Shown: positions 1-7,185, counted from the first letter of the stretch. The stretch is DNA of 23,441 bases from an uncultured Bacteroidota bacterium (GCA_903847655.1 CAINEG010000186.1:1-23441), one strand, 5' to 3'. A program made the numbers and translations. The notes: generated from the sequence alone by a model not told the origin.

Positions 1-1212
1 ATGTGCGGTAGGTGTTTTAATTTTTTCTACATACAAGTAAACAAGCATAAATAAAATAGCTGCGCCAATAATACCGTATACAATAATTGAATTGTCTGCT
101 TTGTCTATTTCACCTGCAAATGTTTTTTCAATATTAAACTTTGTGATTTTTGCTTTTACCTTATCCAAGTTTTTATCTGCAATTGGATAAATGCTATTCA
201 CAATAACTAATGCTGAATCTAAAGAGATGGTCCCTTCTAAGTATAATTTTAAAGGGGCCTTGTATTCTTCTGTTTTATCTTTTGCAATAGTGTACTCAGC
301 TTTTGCAGCGTTATCTTCTGGCGCTTTTGCTTCTAGTACTAAAAAGTCGTTTGCGTTTCTTACCGCATCTTTTAATTTACTAACCGCTGCAGTTTTTAAC
401 CAACCACTGTCTTTAGCAGTTGCGGCAATTTTATCCGCCGATGAATTATCAAAATCAGATAAGTAAGGGACTAAATGAGCATAATAAGTTTTTGCTTTCT
501 CTAATTTGCCTTCGTTTAGTTTTAAAGCAGCCAATAAATTAGTATCCGTTTGTTTTTTAACTAGATCTTCTTTTATAGTAGCTACTTCTTTTTGGTATTT
601 ATCTATGCTGTAAAACTTTTGAACGTTTTCTTTAATTTTTGTATCCTCAAATTTATCAAACATTAGTACTGTAAGTAAAGTTGCAATGGAGATGATGGCT
701 AGTCGCCACCATATATTACGCATGATAGTGACTACGGTGATGAATATGGAAATGACAATGCCAATGATGGGCGCCAAGAAGATAAATAGTACTGTTTTTA
801 AAATAGTATCGCTATCTACAATTTTAGCCCAAGAAAAATCTATGCCTTTAATCATCAAGGCATGCGCAATGGCAGCCCCTGCAAAGCCTCCAATCAAAGT
901 ATGTGAAGAAGAGGAAGGAATACCATACCACCAGGTAAGTAAGTTCCAAAAAATAGCAGCCAATAAGCCTGAAAAAATTACAGGCAGGGTGATGAAATCT
1001 TTATAGACCGTTTTGCTGATAGAATTAGCCACCGCATGGTCTTTAAAAATCCAGAAGGCCACAGAATTAAATAAGGCAGCCCACAATACAGCTTGAAAGG
1101 GAGTCAATACCTTGGTGGAAACCACGGTAGCAATTGAATTGGCTGCATCGTGAAATCCATTGATATAGTCAAATATTAGCGCTAGCGCTATGATAATGAT
1201 AAGTAAAGTCAT
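1..1212 (-). CDS. pit: Inorganic phosphate transporter, PiT family (C-terminus beyond window edge)
   Basis: This is a low-affinity phosphate permease of the inner membrane that imports phosphate with a cation. The frame starts at the ATG at 1212-1210 and stays open for 404 codons to the window edge, so the C-terminal part is missing. Residues 14-37 carry the PiT signature around DYINGFHDAANSIATVVS, and residues 97-116 carry a second one around GIPSSSSHTLIGG. Hydrophobic helices lie near residues 3-20, 40-57, 75-95, 104-120, 139-162, 168-186 and 376-394. Between the last two is a hydrophilic, Lys/Glu/Ala-rich stretch of about 190 residues that most PiT proteins lack at that length. The gene lies 11 nt downstream of the DUF47 gene on the same strand, the usual pairing for PiT transporters. 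The family call is secure; ion coupling and the role of the insert are not visible. Confidence 0.93.
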   Translation of the reverse strand, partial: MTLLIIIIALALIFDYINGFHDAANSIATVVSTKVLTPFQAVLWAALFNSVAFWIFKDHAVANSISKTVYKDFITLPVIFSGLLAAIFWNLLTWWYGIPSSSSHTLIGGFAGAAIAHALMIKGIDFSWAKIVDSDTILKTVLFIFLAPIIGIVISIFITVVTIMRNIWWRLAIISIATLLTVLMFDKFEDTKIKENVQKFYSIDKYQKEVATIKEDLVKKQTDTNLLAALKLNEGKLEKAKTYYAHLVPYLSDFDNSSADKIAATAKDSGWLKTAAVSKLKDAVRNANDFLVLEAKAPEDNAAKAEYTIAKDKTEEYKAPLKLYLEGTISLDSALVIVNSIYPIADKNLDKVKAKITKFNIEKTFAGEIDKADNSIIVYGIIGAAILFMLVYLYVEKIKTPTAH

Positions 1213-1223
1213 CTTGCGTTAAA

Positions 1224-1871
1224 TTATGCGTACTTGATAATAATAGATTCAATTACATTAGATACATCTTCAATTTTATCTGTTGCAATTTCAAGTACTT
1301 GATAGATCTCTCTTTTCTTAATTACTTCTTTAAAATCATTCTCTTGTTCAAATAATTTTTCAATACTCATGTCAAAGATATCATCTGCCTGATTTTCGAT
1401 ACTGTTTACTTTAATCATGGCTTCGGTCATCTCTTTGATATTCTTCATGTTGCGTAAACCCAAGACTGCTTTTTTTGTTTCTTGTGTGCCTTGTAAAATC
1501 AATTCAGCCAATTTATGTATGCCTGTATCGTTCGGGTTTACTTTATAAAAATTAATCTTCTTTGCAGATGCGTATATGTAATCGGCAATATCATCTAGGG
1601 AAGAAGCCAAATAGTGGATGTCTTCTCTATCAAAGGGAGTAATAAAATTTCTACCCAATTCAGTGAAAATAGAATGGGTTAGATCGTCGTTTTTGTGTTC
1701 TAAATTTTCAATCTGTGCCAAGATATTGGCTCTTACATCTGCATCAGGTTCGTTCACCATTTCTTTTAATTTGATGCCCATTTCATACACATGTTCTGCT
1801 ACTTCTTCGAACAATTGAAAGAAAACTCTATCCTTAGGTAAGAAAATTTTCATGATTGAATTAAAGTCCAT
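1224..1871 (-). CDS. DUF47/PhoU-like phosphate transport accessory protein
   Basis: This is a cytoplasmic, all-helical PhoU-like protein of the DUF47 (TIGR00153) family, which is typically encoded beside PiT transporters and thought to control or aid phosphate uptake. The chosen start is the ATG at 1871-1869, giving 215 residues that begin MDFNSIMKIFLPKDRVFF, which fits the family N-terminus (short amphipathic lead, then PKD-x-VFF). Further motifs are HKNDDLTHSIF, TPFDREDIHYLASSLDDIADYI and the C-terminal region ending in KIEDVSNVIESIIIKYA, the two helical repeats of this family. The frame stays open upstream to a possible ATG at 2000, but those 43 extra residues are unlike the family and would run across the putative Pho box, so I rejected that start. 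It is the first gene of a two-gene operon with the PiT transporter. Confidence 0.92.
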   Translation of the reverse strand: MDFNSIMKIFLPKDRVFFQLFEEVAEHVYEMGIKLKEMVNEPDADVRANILAQIENLEHKNDDLTHSIFTELGRNFITPFDREDIHYLASSLDDIADYIYASAKKINFYKVNPNDTGIHKLAELILQGTQETKKAVLGLRNMKNIKEMTEAMIKVNSIENQADDIFDMSIEKLFEQENDFKEVIKKREIYQVLEIATDKIEDVSNVIESIIIKYA

Positions 1872-1943
1872 AATAAACGTTTTATTGGTTTGAATAATGC
1901 AACACAAAAGTCCCCTTTTGACTTCAAAAGGCCCTAGGCCCAA

Positions 1944-1961
1944 TGTTACCAAATTGTTACC
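1944..1961 (-). promoter_or_regulatory. Candidate Pho-box-like direct repeat
   Basis: On the plus strand, TGTTACC occurs at 1944-1950 and again at 1955-1961, separated by AAAT, giving an exact 11-bp period. Read on the minus strand it is GGTAACA-ATTT-GGTAACA. PhoB and PhoP boxes are known as 7-bp (or 6-bp) direct repeats spaced by about 4-5 AT-rich bases with an 11-bp period, so the architecture matches although the bases are not the E. coli consensus. It lies about 70 bp upstream of the DUF47-PiT operon, a natural place for a phosphate regulator. That this is its function is inference. Confidence 0.45.
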
Positions 1962-2022
1962 AAAAGGAGCATAATTTCCCCAATTCAAAACAAGAAACAA
2001 TAGGGTGATTTTGGGTATAAAA

Positions 2023-2050
2023 AAAGAGGACCAGTAAACTAGTCCTCTTT
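2023..2050 (-). terminator. Hairpin with U-tract on the minus strand, upstream of the DUF47 gene
   Basis: A 9-bp perfect stem pairs AAAGAGGAC (2023-2031) with GTCCTCTTT (2042-2050) around a 10-nt loop. Read on the minus strand it is followed by a run of T (CCTCTTTTTT), so it looks like an intrinsic terminator for minus-strand transcripts. The gene to its right is on the plus strand, so there is no obvious upstream gene for it to terminate. It might block antisense transcription entering the phosphate operon, or act as a leader attenuator. Confidence 0.45.
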
Positions 2051-2063
2051 CATAAATCCATAG

Positions 2064-2079
2064 CTTTCCCCCAAAAGCT
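2064..2079. repeat. 16-bp intergenic repeat, copy 1
   Basis: CTTTCCCCCAAAAGCT here is identical to 6501-6516. In this copy the flanks extend it into an imperfect inverted repeat, AGCTTT-CCCCCA-AAAGCT (2062-2079). It lies 13 nt from a hairpin, and the second copy is also close to a hairpin. What it does is unknown. Confidence 0.5.
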
Positions 2080-2108
2080 AATCAAAATTGATGCAATTTT
2101 AATTTTGT

Positions 2109-2183
2109 CCTATTAAATTGAGTTACTTATTAAGTTTCTTAATAGGTTATTTCCTATATTTAATAATTAAAACGAATATAGGA
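2109..2183. repeat. Two tandem inverted repeats sharing CCTAT half-sites
   Basis: The first inverted repeat is CCTATTAA (2109-2116) with TTAATAGG (2139-2146). The second is TCCTATATT (2152-2160) with AATATAGGA (2175-2183). Arms are perfect at 8 and 9 bp, and all four begin or end with CCTAT/ATAGG. They lie 35-110 bp upstream of the gene starting at 2218 and could be a pair of operators or two leader hairpins. Confidence 0.55.
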
Positions 2184-2217
2184 CTAAGTAAATTACCTAA
2201 TTTATAATTGATAATCA

Positions 2218-3630
2218 ATGTTTTACAATAAATATCTATTTTTTAGTATTCTTAGCATTTTTTACTTTTTACCCATACTAAGCGCCCAGAATAGAGAACT
2301 TCCAGCTCAATTTTTTACCCCAAAAACTCCTTTTTTAACTAAAATCATTGAAACCAAGGACTTAAGCACTAAGATTTTTATGTCCAAGTCTACGGAGATT
2401 GTTCCAACTGCAGGGCCTGTATATGCAGGGGTTTTACAAGAGCTAATAAAAGCGCATGATACAGTTTATATTTTATTAGAAAGAACCGGGGTGGTTTATG
2501 TTTTGGATCCAGTGGTAGATACTAGTAAAAACTACAGTTTCCATAGGATAGACCAAACCATCAACATTAATTACAATATTGAATGCAATAATTTTTTATA
2601 TAACAATCATTTATACAGTTATGGTGGTTATGGTTTTTGGAAATTGAATGGGTTACTAAGATCTTTTAATTTTTCAGACAAAGAATGGGACATTGTACCA
2701 GCCAATGAGGAAATTATTTCCAATGGTTACAATTGGATGGATCATAAGGAAGGGAAATTATATATTCCATTTCAATTATTTAGCAATGCGGGAATCAAAC
2801 TACCACAAAATAGCGAAGCCCCAAGATTGTATGATAGTTATTGCTTGGATTTGAATTCTATGGAATGGAAAAAATTGGGCACTTTAAGTACCCAAGCTAA
2901 AATATTAGTCAAGGATAACATTGTCATCAATACTTTTTTAACTATAGACAATGGGTTTTTGTATACGATAGTTGATGATGTTTATATTTTTGATTTTATT
3001 CATAATTCAATTTTTAAATCTAAGAATACAGAGTTCAATCAATACATGGTTAGAAGGTCTACAAATGCAGATATGTACTTTTATAAGGACTCTTTGTATA
3101 GCTATGCCAACAACAGCAAGGGTTTTGATCAAAGAGCGCTTTTAATGACCGATTTTACAAAATTAGATTTTCCCATTTGGGGGTTGGATAAGAATTATTA
3201 TTATATAGTAGCGCTGATATTTTTACTTGTAATCATGGTGATATTTTTTATTTGGTTATACAGAAAAACGGTCAAGAAAAAAATCCAACAATCCAATTTA
3301 AAAATTTTAAAAACCAAAAGTATTATGCAAGCTTTTGTTGGAACGGAATTATCTTTGATTCAGCTTTTGTTAGCAGCAGCTTCGAAGGATACACCTATTG
3401 AAATCAATCAAATTAATCATGTCTTGGGCATCAAAGATAAAAATATAGGCTTGCAAAAAAAGGTAAGAAGTGATGTAATTAATACAATCAATGAAAAATA
3501 TTCCATTATTGTAAATGCAGACACCCCTTTGATTTCAAGTATTAGAAAAGAAGAGGACAAAAGATTTTACGAGTATTTTATCAATGAGGAAGAAATTAAA
3601 TCCATCAAAAAAATACTAGATAAAAAGTGA
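2218..3630 (+). CDS. Secreted-domain / single-TM / cytoplasmic-domain protein, possible membrane-bound sensor
   Basis: I do not recognise a named family. The 470-residue protein has a signal peptide (residues 1-23, ending LSAQ), then about 300 residues of beta-rich, aromatic-rich sequence with kelch-like patches (YSYGGYGFWKLN, SMEWKKLGTLS) that suggest a beta-propeller outside the inner membrane. One strong transmembrane helix follows at about 327-348, with a basic stop-transfer flank (YRKTVKKK). The cytoplasmic part (349-470) is helical, with a patch INQINHVLGIKDKNIGLQKK that reads like a helix-turn-helix or small interaction domain followed by a DKRFYEYFINEEE tail. The topology is that of a transmembrane sensor or one-component regulator, but no catalytic motif (His kinase, cyclase or phosphatase) is visible. 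It is monocistronic, with inverted repeats upstream. Confidence 0.75.
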   Translation: MFYNKYLFFSILSIFYFLPILSAQNRELPAQFFTPKTPFLTKIIETKDLSTKIFMSKSTEIVPTAGPVYAGVLQELIKAHDTVYILLERTGVVYVLDPVVDTSKNYSFHRIDQTININYNIECNNFLYNNHLYSYGGYGFWKLNGLLRSFNFSDKEWDIVPANEEIISNGYNWMDHKEGKLYIPFQLFSNAGIKLPQNSEAPRLYDSYCLDLNSMEWKKLGTLSTQAKILVKDNIVINTFLTIDNGFLYTIVDDVYIFDFIHNSIFKSKNTEFNQYMVRRSTNADMYFYKDSLYSYANNSKGFDQRALLMTDFTKLDFPIWGLDKNYYYIVALIFLLVIMVIFFIWLYRKTVKKKIQQSNLKILKTKSIMQAFVGTELSLIQLLLAAASKDTPIEINQINHVLGIKDKNIGLQKKVRSDVINTINEKYSIIVNADTPLISSIRKEEDKRFYEYFINEEEIKSIKKILDKK

Positions 3631-3724
3631 TTTGTCATCCTTATGTCAAATTTTACGCTTTTTGAGTACATTTCAATTGCAAAGTCTAGCTTCTGAAAAT
3701 TGGATCATCGAGCTTTGTGGCTAG

Positions 3725-5815
3725 ATGGGAAAGCACATTTTAATTTTATTGTTTTTTGGTCCGCTAGTGGCTGTTGGACAAAAGGTCATCCTTGTTAAGG
3801 ATACCCTTTCTGCCAATGGAGACAGCGTGGTGGTTACTGCTACTAGATCAGAGCGAAAATTAAGTAATATTACCGTTCCTGTCACCATCATCAATGCCAA
3901 AACCATTCAACAAAATGGGGCATTGCGCCTCACCGATATTTTAAAAGAACAAACAGGCCTGACCATGACCAGTGGCTTTGGCGCTGGGGTTCAATTACAG
4001 GGCTTAAATCCAGACTACACCATTATTCTAATCAATGGAGAACCATTGGTAGGCAGGACAGCTGGAGTTTTAGATTTAAATAGAATTGCTTTAGGTAATA
4101 TTAAAAAAATTGAGATTGTAAAGGGCCCTTCTTCCAGTTTGTATGGAAGTGAAGCCATGGCGGGGGTCATCAATATCATCACCGACGCTAGTACTACTAT
4201 TCCCTTACAAGCTTCCATAAGGTATGGTACATACAATACCTTAGATGCGAATGTCAATAATACATTGGCCACAAAGAATTTATTTTACCAAGGCTTTTAC
4301 AATTATTACAATACAGATGGATACAGCATTAGACCCAATAGCAACAATAGGGTAACAACGCCGATTAGCAGACTAAGCACGAGTCAACAATTTAAATATA
4401 AGCTAACAGAGAATACGAATTTGGTTTTTAATACCAGATTGACCGATGAAAAAATCATAAGCAATATTGCGGTATCCAATGGGGGTGTGACCATTTATTC
4501 TAACGGAAAGGAACACAATACGGATATCAACCTAACAGGTTCCTTGAATCATCGATTCTCTAATAATTTAAAAACTAGTTTTAGGTCTTATTTAACCAAT
4601 TATGTTTCCAATCAAGACTTGTTAACCTTATCTGGCGCACCTTACAGTGATTTACTTAACCATTTGTTTCAACGCATCGAAAATCAAACAGATTGGACGG
4701 TAAGTAAAAAACTCACTGGTATTTTTGGTGCAGGTGCGGTATGGGAGGGTGTAAAAAGTAGCAGGTATGATAGTGAAAAAGTTAGAAAAAATAACACCAT
4801 TCAATATGGGTTTACCCAATGGGAATGGACGCCGATGGATAAGTTAATTGTCATTGGTGGTGTACGCTTTGATCAAAATGCTTCTTATGCCTCTGCCTGG
4901 AGTCCTAAATTATCTATGTTGTACAAATTAAATCCACAGCATAAAATTAAATTAAGCATTGGGCAAGGTTTTAAGGCACCAGATTTCAGACAATTGTATT
5001 TAGATTTCACTAATGTTGCTGCTGGCAACTATAGTGTGTATGGTTCGGCCGAAGCGCAAAAAGTAATTGGACAATTGAATAGCTTAGGTCAGATTGGTAG
5101 TTTGTATTCCAATTATTATTTATTAAAATCATTGCAACCAGAATCTTCTACGGGAATTCATCTTTCTTGGGATTGGGAACCCAATCCAAAAACTTTCATT
5201 AGTGTACAAGCATTTAGAAATGACATAAAAAATTTAATCGAAGTTCAACAAGTAGGTGCTTATACCAGTGGGGCACAAATATTTAGTTATTTAAATATAG
5301 GACGCGCTTATACGCAAGGGCTAGAATTGGAAACAAAATATCAATGGAGTCCCGAATGGTCTTTCAGCGGAGGGTATCAATTTATATTAACAGGGGATAA
5401 GGATCAAATTGCTCAAATCAAAGCAGGTACTGTATATACCAGGGATGCCAATGGCATTAGTAGTCGTTTAGGATTGACTGACTATATTGGTTTGCCCAAC
5501 ATCAGTAAGCACAAAGCACAGTTCAAAATTAATTATGTAACCAATAATGGATATTTTGCGAATTGCAGAATACTTTATAGAAGTAAGTGGGCGGTTAACA
5601 ATACCAATGGCAATGAAGTGTATGACAGTGGTGATAGTTTTGCCGCTGGTTATCTATCCTTGTATAGTTCGGCGGGTAAAAATTTTACCAATGGACTTTC
5701 CTTGCAAATGGGCTGCGACAATATGACCAATTATATTGATGCCAATAATTTATCTAATTTACCTGGACGAACTTTTTACTTCTCCATCAAATACCAAATC
5801 ATTAATAAAAAATAA
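3725..5815 (+). CDS. TonB-dependent outer membrane receptor (HmuR/BtuB-like)
   Basis: This is an energised outer membrane importer of 696 residues. A signal peptide (about 1-19) is followed by a TonB-box-like DSVVVTAT (33-40) and the plug domain, recognisable from the RLTDILKEQTGLTM, TIILINGEPLVGR, IKKIEIVKGPSSSLYGSEAMAGVINIIT progression. The remainder is a 22-strand-type barrel ending in aromatic strands (GRTFYFSIKYQ). It lacks the N-terminal carboxypeptidase-like domain of SusC proteins, so it is a classical small-ligand receptor. It has a GFKAPDFRQLY segment similar to the FRAP box of heme receptors, but I see no histidine between that box and the LQPESS segment where heme receptors carry one. 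The HmuY-family lipoprotein begins 7 nt downstream, so the two form a surface uptake pair. Heme, cobalamin or another chelate are all possible substrates. Confidence 0.93.
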   Translation: MGKHILILLFFGPLVAVGQKVILVKDTLSANGDSVVVTATRSERKLSNITVPVTIINAKTIQQNGALRLTDILKEQTGLTMTSGFGAGVQLQGLNPDYTIILINGEPLVGRTAGVLDLNRIALGNIKKIEIVKGPSSSLYGSEAMAGVINIITDASTTIPLQASIRYGTYNTLDANVNNTLATKNLFYQGFYNYYNTDGYSIRPNSNNRVTTPISRLSTSQQFKYKLTENTNLVFNTRLTDEKIISNIAVSNGGVTIYSNGKEHNTDINLTGSLNHRFSNNLKTSFRSYLTNYVSNQDLLTLSGAPYSDLLNHLFQRIENQTDWTVSKKLTGIFGAGAVWEGVKSSRYDSEKVRKNNTIQYGFTQWEWTPMDKLIVIGGVRFDQNASYASAWSPKLSMLYKLNPQHKIKLSIGQGFKAPDFRQLYLDFTNVAAGNYSVYGSAEAQKVIGQLNSLGQIGSLYSNYYLLKSLQPESSTGIHLSWDWEPNPKTFISVQAFRNDIKNLIEVQQVGAYTSGAQIFSYLNIGRAYTQGLELETKYQWSPEWSFSGGYQFILTGDKDQIAQIKAGTVYTRDANGISSRLGLTDYIGLPNISKHKAQFKINYVTNNGYFANCRILYRSKWAVNNTNGNEVYDSGDSFAAGYLSLYSSAGKNFTNGLSLQMGCDNMTNYIDANNLSNLPGRTFYFSIKYQIINKK

Positions 5816-5822
5816 ACCAATC

Positions 5823-6473
5823 ATGAAAAAACTATTCACTCAAACCATTCTTGCTTCCTTAGTAACCTTTACTTTAATGGCTTGTTCTAAAACAAGTGAT
5901 ACCACTGTAGTGAACAATACGCCAGTGACCGCCACTGTTAAAGACCTTGTTGCGGATACCGTATTAGGGGTTGATCCAAAAACTGGGCCTTATAGCGCTG
6001 GAAAGTATACTTTTTATAGTATTGAAAATAATTCGATAGTGCCTAATACAGACAGTGCTACAACCAAATGGGATTTAGCTTTTATGTCTACAAGAATTTT
6101 AACCAATGGTGGAACTAGCGGAACCGGAAAGGGGGGTGCTTTTATTTACAAAGGTTTATTTGAGGACATCAAAACTATTGCAGCAGATTCTGTTTTTAAA
6201 ACAGACAATGCACCAAGCGCGTATGCCATCACCACTGGCAGTGGTAAAGGATGGTATAACTATGATCAATTAACTAGTTTAATCACTCCAATTGCAGGAA
6301 GAGTTTTGGTGATTAAAACAGCTTCAGGAAAATATGCCAAGCTTGAAATTTTGTCTTATTATAAAGGAGGGGTAACTTTAAGCCCAACTGCTTCGGACGC
6401 AGATAAATTAACCAAACAACGCTATTATACTTTTAGATTTACTTATCAACCCAATGGAACAACCACTTTCTAA
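5823..6473 (+). CDS. hmuY: HmuY-family surface lipoprotein
   Basis: This 216-residue lipoprotein has a lipobox ending at Cys21 (LMAC). Family hallmarks are TKWDLAFMSTRILTNGGTSG and the following GKGGAFIYKG, then a GWYNYD patch and a final YYTFRFTY strand. HmuY of Porphyromonas gingivalis binds heme at the cell surface and hands it to its TonB receptor. The start is the ATG at 5823; the longer frame from 5736 would overlap the receptor gene and hide the signal peptide. The mature protein contains no histidine and a single methionine (Met88), so it cannot use the bis-His ligation of HmuY. Binding of heme by this protein is therefore doubtful, although the fold assignment and its pairing with the receptor are clear. 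Confidence 0.85.
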   Translation: MKKLFTQTILASLVTFTLMACSKTSDTTVVNNTPVTATVKDLVADTVLGVDPKTGPYSAGKYTFYSIENNSIVPNTDSATTKWDLAFMSTRILTNGGTSGTGKGGAFIYKGLFEDIKTIAADSVFKTDNAPSAYAITTGSGKGWYNYDQLTSLITPIAGRVLVIKTASGKYAKLEILSYYKGGVTLSPTASDADKLTKQRYYTFRFTYQPNGTTTF

Positions 6474-6500
6474 TTGGATTAAATAGTTTTAGGAGTAATA

Positions 6501-6516
6501 CTTTCCCCCAAAAGCT
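6501..6516. repeat. 16-bp intergenic repeat, copy 2
   Basis: This CTTTCCCCCAAAAGCT is identical to 2064-2079. It lies between the HmuY-family gene and its terminator. Here only CTTT/AAAG of the flanking inverted repeat is kept. Confidence 0.5.
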
Positions 6517-6524
6517 CCCTTCTG

Positions 6525-6554
6525 ACAGCCCCGAAAGGGGCTGTTGTTGTTTTA
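6525..6554 (+). terminator. Strong intrinsic terminator of the receptor-lipoprotein operon
   Basis: ACAGCCCC (6525-6532), the stable tetraloop GAAA, and GGGGCTGT (6537-6544) form an 8-bp GC-rich stem followed by the T-rich TGTTGTTTTAA. It ends right at the stop codon of the convergent DUF4442 gene. Confidence 0.85.
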
Positions 6555-6555
6555 A

Positions 6556-7038
6556 TTATTTTGCTTTGAAGCTCCATGTAAAATTAAATTCGGCTACTAC
6601 TTCGCCTTTTGAATTCGTGCCCACCGACTTACAAATTAATGTTTTTCCTTCCCCGGTAGCTATAGTTTCTTTTATAGCTTCTTGAATGGCGATGCCATCT
6701 TCACAGCTAAATAAAATAGTACCTGTTGCTTTTTTAAAAAAATTGGCCTGAGTACCCACCACCAGCATACTAATTTTTGGAACTCTTTCATATACTTGAG
6801 AAAAAGCCAACATACCGCAAGTCATTTCTGCAGCCATGGCTTCCACTGCAAAATAAATTGATTGAAAAGGGTTTTGACTAAACCAAGAGTAGCGAATACG
6901 TACTATACATTTACGGTCATCAAAATGTTGGATCCGTAAACCTGCAAAAAAAGCGGCTGGTAATTTTTGGAATAAAAAAAATCTAAAGGCAATAGGGTTC
7001 GTAATGATACGACTGAATTTATTAAATGCGGGATTCAT
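6556..7038 (-). CDS. DUF4442 hotdog-fold protein (thioesterase-like)
   Basis: This protein of 160 residues starts at the ATG at 7038-7036 (MNPAFNKFSRIITNP). It resembles the DUF4442 family, which adopts the hotdog fold of PaaI-type acyl-CoA thioesterases. Matching features are an N-terminal helix pair (NKFSRIITNPIAFRFFLFQKLP), the SWFSQNPFQSIYFAVEAMAAEMTCG segment corresponding to the N-Q-x-S-x-Y hotdog helix, and a C-terminal VVAEFNFTWSFKAK strand. No activity can be assigned from sequence alone. An in-frame extension upstream to 7104 adds 22 hydrophobic residues and was not chosen because the family begins close to this Met. The gene stands alone, converging on the receptor operon and diverging from the heme lipoprotein operon. 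A TAttTTcG box with an upstream TTTG may be its promoter. Confidence 0.8.
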   Translation of the reverse strand: MNPAFNKFSRIITNPIAFRFFLFQKLPAAFFAGLRIQHFDDRKCIVRIRYSWFSQNPFQSIYFAVEAMAAEMTCGMLAFSQVYERVPKISMLVVGTQANFFKKATGTILFSCEDGIAIQEAIKETIATGEGKTLICKSVGTNSKGEVVAEFNFTWSFKAK

Positions 7039-7081
7039 AGTAAAAAGCTTGTAATATAAAATTAACGAAAATAGGTCAAAC

Positions 7082-7095
7082 ATGATTTCAATCAT
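7082..7095. promoter_or_regulatory. CRP/FNR-type palindrome ATGAT-TTCA-ATCAT
   Basis: A perfect inverted repeat ATGAT-N4-ATCAT lies in the divergent region between the DUF4442 gene and the heme lipoprotein operon. The core TGAT-N4-ATCA equals the core of the FNR consensus TTGAT-N4-ATCAA. The same half-sites recur at 10052-10065 ahead of the next respiratory operon. Its centre is about 97 bp before the start codon at 7186. Binding by a CRP/FNR-family protein is inferred. Confidence 0.5.
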
Positions 7096-7136
7096 CAAAA
7101 ACATTGACTTCGGTCATATTATAGTAGTTGTTTCCG

Positions 7137-7149
7137 TGCAAATTTTGCA
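7137..7149. repeat. Short inverted repeat TGCAAA-T-TTTGCA
   Basis: A perfect 6-bp inverted repeat with a 1-nt centre, 37 bp before the start codon at 7186. It is a possible operator or leader element; short AT-rich palindromes also arise by chance. Confidence 0.3.
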
Positions 7150-7185
7150 TTTGGAATTTTAACACTCACTATAAATGATTATTGT

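Larger units (their letters stand above)
1872..2217. other. Divergent intergenic region, phosphate operon / membrane sensor-like gene
   Basis: These 346 nt separate two divergent genes and hold no credible coding frame. Moving rightward they contain alternating CAAAAG/CTTTTG hairpin arms at 1905-1930, an 11-bp-period direct repeat at 1944-1961, a hairpin at 2023-2050, one copy of a 16-bp repeat at 2064-2079, and two inverted repeats at 2109-2146 and 2152-2183. Just before the right-hand gene is a short palindrome, ATTGAT-A-ATCAAT (2207-2219), that overlaps its start codon. Confidence 0.7.

Noticed and set aside
191..1006. Plus-strand open frames at 191-466 and 686-1006
   Set aside because: They lie antisense within the PiT transporter, whose minus-strand translation shows clear family motifs.
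1872..2000. N-terminal extension of the DUF47 protein to an ATG at 2000
   Set aside because: The extra 43 residues do not fit the family, and the segment contains the direct repeat and hairpin arms expected of a regulatory region.
2207..2219. ATTGAT-A-ATCAAT palindrome as an FNR site
   Set aside because: The half-sites are separated by 1 nt rather than 4, and it overlaps the start codon; more likely chance or a different operator.
3631..3724. Promoter or iron/heme operator ahead of the TonB receptor gene
   Set aside because: I found no convincing TAnnTTTG box or palindrome in this 94-nt gap.
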